A stretch of DNA of 64,000 bases from Cyathus striatus (Eukaryota > Basidiomycota > Agaricomycetes > Agaricales > Nidulariaceae): contig JAOVFP010000015.1 of NCBI GenBank assembly GCA_025738555.1, forward strand, positions 1,240,001 through 1,304,000. The letters are read 5' to 3'. A program made the position numbers and the translations under genes. The notes under the pieces were generated by a model. It was not told the origin of the DNA and searched no databases. It saw nothing but the letters and a program-made list of their open reading frames with translations. Shown here one piece after another: positions 35,172 through 47,150 of this stretch; position 1 is the first letter of the stretch; the number at the start of each line of letters is the position of its first letter.

Positions 35172-37175
35172 ATGGGTGACTTCACCGTCGTTGACCCAAA
35201 AGGCTGGGAGTACGACCTCCATTCTGTACGTTGTAGCCATACCCTCGTCCACGTCATAGCATGGTTGCTGATTGTTCTCAAGGTATACTCTGCTTACATT
35301 GGATATTTCCAGATAAACAACATTCCCTGGTACGAAAAGAGCTCGAAGGTTGACTTAACTGTGTCATTGATCGGCCTCTTCTGCTTTATAGGTATGAACG
35401 ATCATGGGGGCATCTTTTCTCCTCCTTCGAGGAGTTCCTTACCTTTTCATGGCCTGTGATCACCGTTACGGATGCTTGGACTGGTAGAGCCCACATCGTT
35501 ACGCGCCTCACATCTATTGGTGCATTCTTGAAGATGATCAAGACAAGGTATATTTTTGTCTCCCTTCCGTTCCAAAATCAGCTACTTACCCCAACACGAC
35601 GAAGATTTGGGGAGACCCTTCCACAAGCGCCTAATATTCTCCATGTAACGCCATTCGAGACCTCCAGTAGACACCTGCGACACATTTCTGATTATCCAAC
35701 CTACAAAAGGTTACATTCAACTCTTCCCGCTGCTGTACTTTCTGCTCTCAAAACCCGCGTTCGTGCCGGCGAACCAAAAGCAATCAAAGAACTGTGGGAG
35801 AAGAGGGATAAAACATTCCTTGCGATAGACTTTGAGTGGAGTGAGAGGAATGAGAAAAGCTGTTTGGAATGGGGCTATGCTGCTGTTCGCTGTGGACACT
35901 TAGAAGCGTGAGTTGATAGTTGGGCCTCATGCATTGATGTTTACTTTCCCTAACTGCTCATAACATTTCTATTCTAGTCTTGGTCATTGGCCTCCAGTTC
36001 CGGATTCCAACTATCGGTATATTCTTACTTTGATGTTCTGTGCCATCTCTTACAGAACCTTCAGGAAAGGTCATTTCATCGTCGCGGAGTATATTGAAAA
36101 GTCCGTCAACAAATACTGCCCTAACCATCCATGGCAGGTAAGCTTATTCCTTGGGTGCCTTTGATGGACCACATTTTGACACTCAAATCTTGTAGTACGC
36201 TGTAGGTACATATTTACCCGCGAGGAAGCCCTTTCATTCTGACCATCCATTTAAGTTTGGGGATAGCCAAGTAGCCCCTAAGGCAAAATTGCCACAGATC
36301 ATTCAAGCTATTATCAGGTAGATCTGCTAAACATGCCTTTTGACCTCAAAAACAAGTAGCTGACTCAGTTCGTTATCCTGGAATGTAGTAGTTTTGCCAG
36401 CCCAGATTCTGAGACAACCGCAAACTCGCTCGTTCTGGTCCTTCATGGTATCCATGGAGATCTTGCGCGTATGGAAGAGATGAAAATAAGTGAGCACCTA
36501 CCCTCCTTCTCTACCGGGAGTAGTACGTGATGAAAGCCCTTCCGCCTAGAGATCCCCCATAATGTGCTCATCATCGATACAGCTATGTTCGAACGCGTTC
36601 TTTACTCCTCTGGCCATCGCGGCATGATGATGGATCCAAAGATGGATAGGCCGCGGGTGCAAGGAAGCACATTGTCATTGGAAAATCTCCTTTTATCCTT
36701 TACCAAAGCACCGGTTTCTGGATCCTCGTCCCCGGCAAGTGTGCAAGTACTGCCAATCGTTCTACCTCAGTGCGTCATGCACAACGCAGGCAATGACGCA
36801 TTCATGTGTCTGTTTGCGCTACAGATGCTTCTGGAACCAGAGAAAATGCAGGTTCCTACTATCAAGAAAACTCGTGGCGCGAGGCACGGCGTTATACCTA
36901 TGCCTATCATGATTAAAGGCCGGTCGCCTATGATGGCTGCTAGCGTTTCGAGTCCTGGGATGTTGCTCCCCAGGAAGACGGGTAATACTAGTCCCAGCAG
37001 TCCGAGCTTTCTGGCGCGACCGTCTTCTACGTATGACCTGGCGAGTGAGTTTGGCCAGATGAATATGTCGATACCACGCTCTTCTTCCGCCCCGTATCTC
37101 ACAGCCCCGAATGCTGCTGGGGACCGCAACTCTAAACGATTAAGCGTATTACCCGCTGTTGGAACATGGAGATAA
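35172..37175 (+). CDS. Gfd2/YDR514C-like DEDDh exonuclease-fold protein
   Basis: Nine exons: 35172-35225, 35283-35329, 35392-35547, 35605-35907, 35978-36016, 36056-36137, 36196-36317, 36389-36489 and 36550-37175; 509 residues. The N-terminal third has YFQINNIPWYERSWGHLFSS and is of unknown fold. The central RNase H-like domain matches the Gfd2/YDR514C-like family. The acidic pair is in FLAIDFEWSERN (motif I), Asp in LHGIHGDLARM (motif II), and His and Asp in MHNAGNDAFM (motif III), so all DEDDh metal-binding residues are present. The C-terminal 130 residues are Ser/Pro-rich and probably disordered. Nuclease activity is inferred from these residues; yeast relatives are linked to mRNA export or uncharacterised. 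An in-frame ATG at 35124 is an alternative start; 35172 was preferred for its position just before the conserved segment. Confidence 0.82.
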
Positions 37176-38149
37176 CTCATTCTCCTCTTTCGTTCTCTAT
37201 GCATTTTGCTTCTATGGACACATCTATTATGCTATCATCGCCACTATTTGCACGGACTTCCCCATCTGCTACTACTATCACTTGTCTTATGGCTACTATT
37301 GAACTATAATTTCTGGGTATATTTCGGCATTACATATCTTGACTAGTCACTGGAACTCCTTACATCCTGTACATAACCCGCTGACCATACCAATATTATG
37401 CAAGTGCTCTCTCTGCTCTAGTGCCATGTGGATTACGTGACACTGAATGATGCGCTGCGCCTAAAGAGTAGAACACTAGAATCCAGATATAAGATTAGGG
37501 ACTGCGCAGATGGAGGTCCAGCTCCAGTAACTCTGCGAAGCGACAATCCACCGCCGCTAGTATACATGCCGCATTTGTACAACACATACGGGAGGTGTTC
37601 ATACCGCTGTGAAAAACTAGATAAATGGCTCGATGCTCGATCCCCAACAAGAAATTCAGTCGTGTTTTATCTGGTGTTATTTTTGGACTACACTTCAACT
37701 ATTAGGACGTGCCTCAATTAAAAGACTCGTGGCCGTTGAAGGCGGCCACAAGCGTTCATTCCCACCACAATTTCCAATACTTCACCAAGGGTCAATGTAG
37801 ACCTATTCTTGTTCATCTTAAGCGCTATGGGTCGACTTCTTTCTGACAAAAGACATGCGAAAATTTCGGTTCTCTCGTTAGTAATCGCATATCTGAGCTG
37901 CAACATACAAGACAGGATCAATACATACCTCGGCGCTTCCAAAGCCACTTTTATGATGAACGGAAGATCTGAGACGCGGAAGAGATGGTTAGATTCTAAA
38001 TGTTAGTTAGAAACAGGTTTTCAAATTTTAGAGCGAATTTCTTGACAGGATGGTGTGCGCTCTGGATCTAGCCGTCCGAAGGAATGACAGCAAGGCGGTA
38101 ATCTCACCATGAAACAGTGAACTTGCGCTCTGCGCTTTTCTGTCCTCGT

Positions 38150-38640
38150 GCTACGAGAAGGTGAACACTCCAGGGCTCACTGGTATCTTCCAGGGATAGA
38201 CATTGCGTCCTTAGCACAGCGGCCGCTGCTTGTATTGTAGGGAACTCTACGCCCCTTTATCCTTCAGCGCCGGGCATGCATTCATTGACCACAAGTACAA
38301 AGCACATCACCCACTTCTGGGTTATTTTGGGTAAGACAATGGCCGTGTGGCGGCTTCGGTGTTCCTGTCGATATAACATCGGAAGCACCAAACGAAGTGG
38401 CACGAAACCACTTATAAATATCAAAAATAACCATCAGTATTGTTGGGGGTGAGCTGGAGCCATGTGAACAAGACGGTTCACTAACACAGAGAGGGTCAAG
38501 CCGCTCGTTCATACTGTGATTCGTGAGTGACGAAAAGAAGGCTGCTTGATATTTATCAGCTAGAGCCTAGATCGATGAAGGGGATCTGAAGAGTACCTGG
38601 CGAGAGGGGGCACTGAACAACGACCAGTCCCTGTGGACAG
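38150..38640. repeat. Diverged direct repeat, left copy
   Basis: Islands shared with 40420-40950 in the same order: GGCTTCGGTGTTCCTGTCGA and ATAACATCGG (near 38350), ATAACCATCAGT (near 38428), and GATCTGAAGAGTACCTGG (near 38582). Low overall identity implies an old duplication. Confidence 0.55.
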
Positions 38641-40419
38641 TAATTAATGGGGTCGCATGCACAATGCACGACTCTCCAGCGTCGACGGAACCACATTATC
38701 CCCGAGTACAAACATTAATTATGAATCTCTTAAAGAGCATAGGCAATTCAAGGCTATTCCTGCTTGCGTACACTTTGAACGAGAAAAAAAAAGTGTTTCA
38801 AAGGGCCGCATAATCACAAGGAGCTCGAAGAACCGTAATTATGGGATTAAAACACAACAAAACGCCCTGTATATGGATTAGATCTGATGGAAAACGCGCT
38901 CCATGTCGAGTACTGAAAGACAAGGTGAAAGCGGCACATGTAGAACGGAATTACCAAATTAGGGAGGAATGTGTACTGAATAGTTCTCCGAGTCACTCAC
39001 ACATAGCTTCTACCGCTCAATTCCACCCGTTGCTACAGTGAAATGAATTTGAAATTAACGAAAGCAATCTCCATCTTTACCAATGCACGTACTGGTTCTT
39101 TGATCGCCTACCCAACTAAGATGGGTTTCGGGAAGGATTCTACCGTCGCAGCTCAGGTCCCCTCTTGGGTTATTCTCGGTCAGAATCAACACTGCTCTCT
39201 AAGACAGCGCTGCGTTCTTTCACTCCGGTCACCAATAGTCAAGTATTGCTTATGAAGAAAGTGAACGCTACTAGATAAACTCGTTGTATGCTCTTTGAAT
39301 ATCGCTTCCTGGATCGAAAAGTCAGTGCTTTATTCCAATCACCCGAGTGGAACCCCACCTATGATCCACCCTCACCGGGGGATATACCGGGTTTCATACT
39401 CTTTTTCACGACCCTAAGACGGACAACCCTTTTGGGAGCACAGTGATGTTTGCTTCCCGAAGTTCGTACAGAAGCACCGTGTAAGAGGAACATCTGTACC
39501 ACACTGGAGATCGGAAAATTTGCACGGCAGAATTGGATCATACAATCAAGCGATATCCAGCGATGACTGGAGGGCCCTGGTAAAGCACAAGAATGAGATC
39601 ATTTACACCCGCGCCCTGCCTTAAATTTCACGCTGTCGATCCCCTATTGTTCTCCAGTGGATTAATAAATTCCATCATAGCATGTAGATTTGTCAACGAA
39701 AGTAAAACCTATCAAAGTCCGAAGTACTTCGATAGTATCATCTATCCAGTTGTTCTCCCTGGTAAGGACCCGAGTCTGAACCTCTTCTATGGCAGGCTAA
39801 ACCTGGCGTGTACTTGACGGGGATGGAATAGACAGTTGTTCAGCAGAGGAGCGACTAGAACCCGCACTGTTCCTCCAGCACGAAACCCACGATAGCGTCG
39901 ACAAGTGATAGTTCCTCACCAAGATGCCTAGAGCGACTCCGATCGTTCAGGCTGACAAGAGAAAGGAGGTGATGGAACTTAGGATTGTCCATTTCAGCCA
40001 CTGTCCAATATGGTACAACCTCCCCTGCGTAAACGGGTTGGTCTACGGACCTAAGGCGGAAAGATGGATGCGAGTGCTGATGGAACTCGTAGTCGAGAAT
40101 AATTGTTCTTTCAACCCCCTCCAATGCGCCACAAGCCCCAAGTATAGATGTACATTCAGCTCATAGGCCAAGGCAAGAAGATGAACGCGAGGTGAATGCG
40201 CCGACGGGACCCCGTAGTTGAATATTAGCTACATCAACTAAAAGCAGTCGCAGCCAGGTTCTTGAATGTAAAAATACGCGCTTGCATCCGTCCCGCCTAC
40301 GTGAGGTATATGCATGATACCACGCCCCAATTTCACCTGTAGCTACAAGACAAAATGTGAACAACCTCAAGAGGATGACGAGTACACCGACATACTCTAC
40401 TAAGAGCCATTCCACGCTC

Positions 40420-40950
40420 CCGTCGCACCACCCGATGCCCAAGCATCCCATCGGACACAACGTCTTTCGGAGCCCGCACCTGTTTGCATCGGCCGCAACG
40501 TACTTATCCCATCACCACTTCTGCGCTATTTTTGGCGCGTTGATCGAAATGGCAGTATCGGGCCTTCGGTGTACCTTTCAACATAACATCGGGCCCTCTA
40601 GGCGAAAATGACATGACGAAAAAGAGACCTATGAATACCAACATTGGCAATAACCATCAGTTCATTATCGCTTGAACTCGCAACACATACAGAAGTTCGG
40701 CGAGACGACAGGGTCCCGCAAAAGACCAACCCGAGCCGATCCCACCCATGCGAATCATGAGAGTTGAACAAAGGAAGCCGTTTATCATGACACGAGAATG
40801 TAATGTTCTAGTGGCGGCCTGTGAGTACATGTCAGTAAGCAACCCGATCGACGAATGAGATCTGAAAGCGTACCTGGTGCGGAAAGAAGGCAAAGAGCAG
40901 TACCGTCGATAGGCCCTAGCTGAGAGTAGGCAATGCGTTCCCACAAACCC
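40420..40950. repeat. Diverged direct repeat, right copy
   Basis: Counterparts in order: GGCCTTCGGTGTACCTTTCA and ATAACATCGGG (near 40561), ATAACCATCAGT (near 40650), and GATCTGAAAGCGTACCTGG (near 40859). No coding function assigned. Confidence 0.55.
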
Positions 40951-42229
40951 TGGAGGAAGAAGAATGCATCCTTTCCAGCGCTAACGGCACATCAACGTTC
41001 GAGCCAGGCGTGCTCACATCCCCCGCTATTAACTCTGAGAAGGAATGAAGCAGTTCCAAGACATTCTATCCAGTACACGAATGGCATTGCCTGACAAAAG
41101 ATCCTGAATGAATAAGTAGAAGCAAAAGCCCCGGAGTCCCCGCAGTTGAGGTTCCACAGGTGCCGCGAAAGGTGGCCCAAGAGCCGTATATCTGGGATCA
41201 GGATACCTGGCTGGCGTCAGTGTCACGAACGTCAGTCAATACGGCGGTGATTGGAAATCTGCTCATGAGACTGAAGACCTTATCATGAAGGTGCTAGCAC
41301 GAATGAATTGAACAATAAATAGTACTAGCCAGCGACGAGCAATAGCAGGTCCAGCAGGTCGCTGCACTGCGCAATGAATGATAACGACGGGTGCATCATC
41401 GTCATCGTTGTCGTCAGGCAATGAAACGTGCGCAGTGAGTCCCACAAGTGACCGCGAAGGTCACCAGCGTGTAGTGATCCAAATATATGCCTACGTCCGG
41501 CAAAATGACCTGGTCACCCGATAGGTGAGAAGTCCTTGATAGCGGCACAATGTAATTTGGCAGGAGACGACCCACTAAACCTTCTCTGCATAGCATAACG
41601 GAGCGAGTCATACGCGATAGCACAGCGACGACTGCAACAAAGGGCTGCTCGACAAAGGATTACTTAGCTTCCCGTCTATCTAGGACCTCCATATCGGAAC
41701 GATTCTAACATAGAGCTTACGTGAAGTAGATATGTCCGAGATCTCGTGAAAGAAAAACAAAAAACTGTGCATGATGATAAGCCAGTGGTGAAATCTTCGG
41801 AGCTGGAAGCACCTGCTGATCGCGAGTGCTTCGGTGAGTATACTCTCCACCAAACAGATGCGGGGAACATAGCAGAAAGAGGCAATACTTAAAGTTTCCG
41901 CATACGCATGGTTCTCGATATCCTACATTCCGAAACGAAAGGAGATACAGCTAGATAAGAGAAATAGAGATGCGCACAGTTGGGGGTGTTCTTTGATAGA
42001 CGAGGGGATTCTTGAGCGCTGCTCATCGAAAACAAAACGAGCGAGATTTGATGCTCGAACACGCGCAGTTCTTGCACATTGTGCCGTAGGTATGAGTGGA
42101 ACAAGCGGATGTCCTCCCGAGATAAAGGCTTCTGATGCATGAAAAGGTACCTATACCGGAGATGGGCGTAAGGAAACTGTATTCAAATCTTATTTCCTTC
42201 TCTGCTGATAATAATCCTATGTTCCTGCT

Positions 42230-43107
42230 TTAATCTACACTGACACCTCGAGCCCTAAGTTCGTTTTTTGCCTGTGATATTTCCTATGGGAAGAAACGGC
42301 CGTGTTAGCAACGCGTATCTAGCTAGCGGGGAGATTTGCACCGAGCCTAAGTAACAAGAGGAAAGCAAAGTAGCGCGATGCTCGGGGCCCGAATGGCGCA
42401 ATGTACGAAAACGAAACAGAAGAGGAGCTACATGGGAAAACAGGACTGCATGGAAGATCCAGCAGTCTATTTGACAGCGGATCATGTCTGCTGCAGCGAA
42501 TAGGGAAAACATATCTACCCCCAGTAGCCGTATGAACGCCCAGCGGAAAGGGTGAACGGACGGCCACCTCAGTAGCGAGATGAAAGTCCCGAGTGGGCAG
42601 TAGATTATGATTTAAATAAGCATATAAGGAAATATCAAAGGAAGGAGAGAGTAAGGTAGGTGGAGGGCGACATAAGAGACTCACTCCAAGCAGCTCGTGG
42701 TAGGCTTCTGGACAATCTCGGAAGGTGAACAGGCCCCAACCAAGGGACCATAGGGAGTAGGAACCAAATGAAACAAGAAGCCACCAAGGGATCTGGTTTA
42801 GTGGAGCGATGTAGTTCGAATTCGTTGCATTTCAATGGTTGAAAGTGAATATAAAGTTCATAGCATAGATCCAGGGTTCGGGAAGGTCAATAGGTCCGGA
42901 TAAACGAGTAACAGGGAGGCAAACGCGAAAAAGCACGCATATAGTCAGCATTTCGTCACACCAAAGAACAACGAGACTAACCGCAGGCAGAATCTGCTCA
43001 GAAACCTTATCGTCGACGAATGGAACAGACACGTATTGGAAGAACGCAAGCAGGTAAAGAACAGTGAAGAATGTCGCGGCAAAGACGACCCTTTGAGCGC
43101 GTGTCAT
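42230..43107 (-). CDS. DPM3: Dolichol-phosphate mannosyltransferase subunit 3
   Basis: Three exons on minus: 42982-43107, 42685-42792 and 42230-42283; 95 residues, the usual size. Exon 1 begins MTRAQRVVFAATFFTVLYLL, the first membrane helix, then FVDDKVSEQILPA. Exon 2 gives IPWWLLVSFGSYSLWSLGWG as the second helix, then TFRDCPEAYHELLG, the most conserved DPM3 stretch. Exon 3 is the short tail EISQAKNELRARGVSVD. The protein anchors the DPM1 catalytic subunit in the ER membrane, supplying dolichol-phosphate-mannose for N-glycans, O-mannosylation and GPI anchors. Introns are 189 and 401 bp, long for such a small gene. The gene is downstream of, and parallel to, the glutaredoxin gene, about 400 bp away. 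Confidence 0.93.
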
Positions 43108-43509
43108 AGTGTGTAGTGAGTATTAGAGTTTCAGGCCAGCTGGAGGATGTTGAGGACGGCGATGAGCACGAGGGATGGTGAGTGCGTAGTCGCGATCAAG
43201 GTTGTGGTGGATGTTGAGAGGATCGACCGAAATGTTGAGACGTGGCCCGATCAGTTACTATTTTTGGAAATTTTGTTTTAAAAAGAAATAAAATATATAT
43301 CTTCTCTTTTCCAGAAACGACAGAAATTCAATAGATCCTTGATTAATAGCGATGGCGATGTACAAAGCTCAATATTTACAGAAAACAATTCCATTGGCTA
43401 CATGATATATTACAATAAGCTTTCCACTCTTGAATGGTATTAAAGACGTGCAGATGTGCTACATCAGCATATAGTTAAAGCCTGATAGGGCTGAAGGTGA
43501 GCCCAGTCC
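43108..43509. other. Intergenic between parallel minus-strand genes
   Basis: 3' end of the glutaredoxin gene and promoter of DPM3. AT-rich near 43260-43400, with no further feature seen. Confidence 0.5.
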
Positions 43510-44240
43510 TTACGCCAACAGAGGGGAAATCTTGTTCTCGTCGTGAGCGGCAGCAAGTTTGTCGCTTCCTAGAAAGAGGGGAACACCATCAGACAGACAT
43601 GAGAGTGAGGGCGATATAAAAAGACGAACCGCCTATGTGCTTCCCAGCTGCGCAAAGGGAAAAGAGGGCACGGTCATTCACAAGTTCATCTATCTCACGT
43701 TCATAACCACTCACTGATGAACACGTTGGGAACGGTGCGCTGACCGGTCTTCTCATAGAGGTAGTCCTGGATCTCAGAGCCATCGTCACGCTCGTCAAGC
43801 CTAAATGATAGCGGTTTCAGTCAACATCCCGGCCCAAACCTTCTAGAACCACTGACTCATAAACCGTAGTCTTTACCGTAGGATACTTTTCTTTGAAAAG
43901 CTTCTTGGCCTTCTGGCAATAAGGGCAATAGCTCTTTGAGAAGATAGCGACAGTGTTGTCGGCAATTGCGGACTATGAGCGATAAGATCCCAATCAATTC
44001 CAGAACTTCCCATCCCAGAATAAGGAGAGTACTACCCACATCTACGAATTCGTTGACGGCCATTCTATGAAGTTGAGCTGCAGATGGAGATGATGAAGAA
44101 GCGGCGGAAGAAAACAGTGCGAAAGAAAGCGAAAGACGAGTGGGGATGGTGGTGGTACGGAGTCTAGAGATGGGAGAGTAAAGACGGGCGAACATATGTA
44201 CCACTGGACCTCCGAAGGTTTCTAATCTTGCAACATTCAT
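43510..44240 (-). CDS. Dithiol glutaredoxin, CPYC type
   Basis: Five exons on minus: 44040-44240, 43857-43972, 43715-43800, 43630-43647 and 43510-43568; 159 residues. The active site reads IFSKSYCPYCQKAKKLFKEK, the dithiol CPYC glutaredoxin centre. Then come VKTTVYELDERDDGSEIQDY and TGQRTVPNVFI with the cis-proline glutathione-binding loop, and HIGGSDKLAAAHDENK with the GG-[ST]-D motif. It reduces protein disulfides and glutathione mixed disulfides. The first 58 residues are rich in Arg, Ser and Ala without acidic clusters, which suggests a mitochondrial presequence; an internal ATG (MAVNEFVD) could give a cytosolic form as in yeast Grx2. Exon 4 is only 18 bp, carrying part of the GG motif. 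Confidence 0.9.
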
Positions 44241-44759
44241 TGCTCAGCAAATTTGCATGGCGTCACGCATCACGTGCTCGCATCAGTTGATTGCCCGACA
44301 TTCTCTGCTTTTGTCCTTCTCTGGCCGACTCTTGCAAGTAAGCATACTTAGGATAAGTAAACTGCTCCGAGTCTCATAATCACCGTGTATAGCATTAGAA
44401 TATGCTCATTGATCACGACCGAGGCTATCGACAGCCAAGAGATGCTCGGTGACGCAAATGGAATACCGAAGGCCACTTGTTCATTTTTGCTGGCAACTGG
44501 ATTCAGCTGACTTCACAAAAATATATCCAAGTTCGCAGTGACACAGGAATATAGGTACTTATAAATTTATCTCACTATGCTGTCGCATTTACGCTGCCGG
44601 CGGAGGAAGACCTTGGACAGACATACATAATGCTACTCAATAACTCAGCGCCAATCAAGACCCACTTCTGTCCGGCCACACAGACATCCACGCTCACGAT
44701 AAGTCTATTCATATTCGATCTTATACTTGGATTGCACATTGTATATTAATATGAACAAC
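44241..44759. other. Upstream of glutaredoxin, no gene seen
   Basis: Promoter side of the glutaredoxin gene; nothing else recognised. Confidence 0.5.
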
Positions 44760-47150
44760 GCTCAAATCGAACTACCGAATTTCCTGGTCAAGTATACCAC
44801 TTTCGTCGCCTCTATCACAGCCTAACCCCCGCACAATGGATCCTCGCTGTCCTATCCCGACTTCTCACTTTCTCCTGGCTATTCGGAGTTCATTCCCACC
44901 GATATGAAAAAGACCTGATGACTCTCCACGATGGTGATGTGATTTTGGGTGTCTAACAGCACGTCGCTCCCTACACACCGAATCGTGTTCATCCTTTCCT
45001 GTGGTTTGCAGGTTATTCTTGTCGTAATGACATCTTGTTAAATCCGTATCTGCTCGATACCCTCTTTTATCATCAAGGCTGCCGTAACATCTCGCTGCCG
45101 TAAACTACATCTCTAGATCTACCCTAAGCTGCGAGGCACAGATATGTTTTTACGTACTCATCTGCCGCGCTTGAATTCGAGGGTGGAGGGAAACATGAAT
45201 ACGCTCGTCGCACACAAAATTTCCCTTTACAATCCCGCTACCAACACCTGGCTCGTGTTCTAGGAGAAGCTGATGGCATTTCTCACCGTTCACGTTTATC
45301 CCCGGGTTGCAATCGAGTTAACTCAAACTTGTATCACCTGAAGGTAAATAAACCGTTCTTCTGTAATTGACGCATCGTAATCACTACAGGATATCTTTCG
45401 CGCGCGTCGGCACGAGCATATGTAGAAGTCTACTGTTTTCTAAATGGATCCATCCAACTGCGCACTGGCAGCGCCCTGAGTCATGTACACTTCCTTGTTC
45501 CCCATCTGCAACTCAATTTGGAGCGACAAATACATTGAATGGTTCGTACCTTCACCTCCTTACCATCACCGCCTACAGAGTTTGCGGTGTGTTGACATAT
45601 ATTTCTAGCTTTCAAATGGAGCATGAAGGCATGATCGAGCACCCTCATGATTTGATTTGTGTCGAAAATACTCAAAGAGCTGGTGACCAGAACTTGATAC
45701 AACTAACTCGGGTTTACACGCTGTCAATAAAAAAAGATCTCTCTGTCTATCAGTTCTTCTCGCCGAAGCTCCTTCTAATGTTAGTTGCTCCTAATTTCAT
45801 CATGGTTTGATTTCGCCAATGTTGCCACCGTACACAATCGACCGGTTCTGTCTATCCACCTGCCTATACCTTTTTAATTCTTAACTTGATTCCTCCAATG
45901 AAAAATGCCACACACATGAACACTGCTTGTTTCCTCCAGTGCTTTGTTCTGACTTTCGGGATCTGTTACACATGCCATTCAATGACGAGGGGAGTAAATG
46001 GGATGTTTGTCCAGCCGGTATCAAGCCGCCACCAGGGTCTCTTTCGCATCACAACCTTCGGCCTGAAGACGACTACGCGTGCCACGATGGGATTTGTCAG
46101 AACTCGCACTACAGTGAGATCATGTTGTCGGGTTCTACTAGCCTTTCTTGGGATTCAGCGCCTGCGCCGGGCTCGGGAGTCTTCTCGTTCTCTCTGGGCA
46201 ATCAAGCTTTGTGAGCCAGGCAGCTTCGTCCCCCACACTCCTCATGTTGGCTTTGTACTTCTTCCCCTCGCATCTGTCCAGGCTGGTAATTTCCTGTATC
46301 CCTGAACCTTACCGCATCGTTGGCAGGCATCTTGTGACCGTTTACACCGGTCTAGCATCGAGGAAGTGTCTATCCAATACCGCCCTTAGGTAGATACCTG
46401 ATTCCTTTATCCACTCAACCACTTCCTTGGGGTGTTTTCCATCGGGCTCGTGTACTTAGTCGGCAAGATCCTAACGGCTTGGGGGCGTTACACTACAATT
46501 CCCATCGAATTAGGTGATTGCGCAGCGCCAAGTCTTGGAAGTGGGTCGACTTTGACATGAAGCTTGCTTCAATTCTCATGTGCAGTTCCATCCTTTGCCT
46601 TCTCGACTCTCAAGACTTCGGGGCCTGCTTGTAAATTTTCGTTGAAGTCGGATCTTATGAAGTGAATCTTCAGTACCCTCCATCTTGGCTCAATCCCGAC
46701 AACATGAAGTGTTTGACAAACCAGTTGTAGTTATTCTTCTTTTACCCAGGTAGCAAAATCGAGGGTGTAGCAACATGAACGGCATTCCGCTGATACATTA
46801 ACGCCGCACCAGATAAAGCTATTGGTGTTCTGGGATGGCATCGGCGTTCTCTACCATCGTGTCATTGCAGATCCCTTCACGTCGTACAAGGTTCATCGTA
46901 CTAAATCTCCATGCGTCTCATGCGCCCTCGAGCTTAAGCCCGGTCAAGTGCGGTTATACTTTGCGACTCACACCTCGATGGGATTTCCGAAGTTCGAGCC
47001 ACACCTTGGCGGCAGCCTTACCAAGCTCAAAATTCACATTGCGCTCAAAGCATATCACATCGGTCGCTTCTCACCACCGAGCGATTGGCGTAATTCGAAT
47101 GGGCCATGGAGCGCATTTGCCTTCCTTTACGTCTTTAATTGACCATGCAA
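44760..47150 (+). pseudogene. Decayed coding sequence, plus strand, family unknown
   Basis: The plus strand turns C/T-rich with protein-like frames broken by stops. One frame near 44822-44956 reads LTPAQWILAVLSRLLTFSWL and HRYEKDLMTLHDGDVILGV before a stop. Others are at 45927-46214 (FNDEGSKWDVCPAG, RPEDDYACHDGICQNSHYSE) and 46822-47142 (WDGIGVLYHRVIADPFTSYK, GPWSAFAFLYVFN). Some GT...AG pairs exist, but I could not build a continuous model, and I recognise no family. Either a decayed gene or several short real exons I cannot join. Confidence 0.3.

Larger units (their letters stand above)
37176..42229. other. 5 kb region of diverged repeats without a clear gene
   Basis: No frame shows a recognisable domain. 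Two plus-strand segments, about 38150-38640 and 40420-40950, share several short islands (see the repeat entries). The whole stretch looks like decayed duplicated sequence. A minus-strand frame at 41889-42140 just downstream of DPM3 is unrecognised. Confidence 0.4.
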
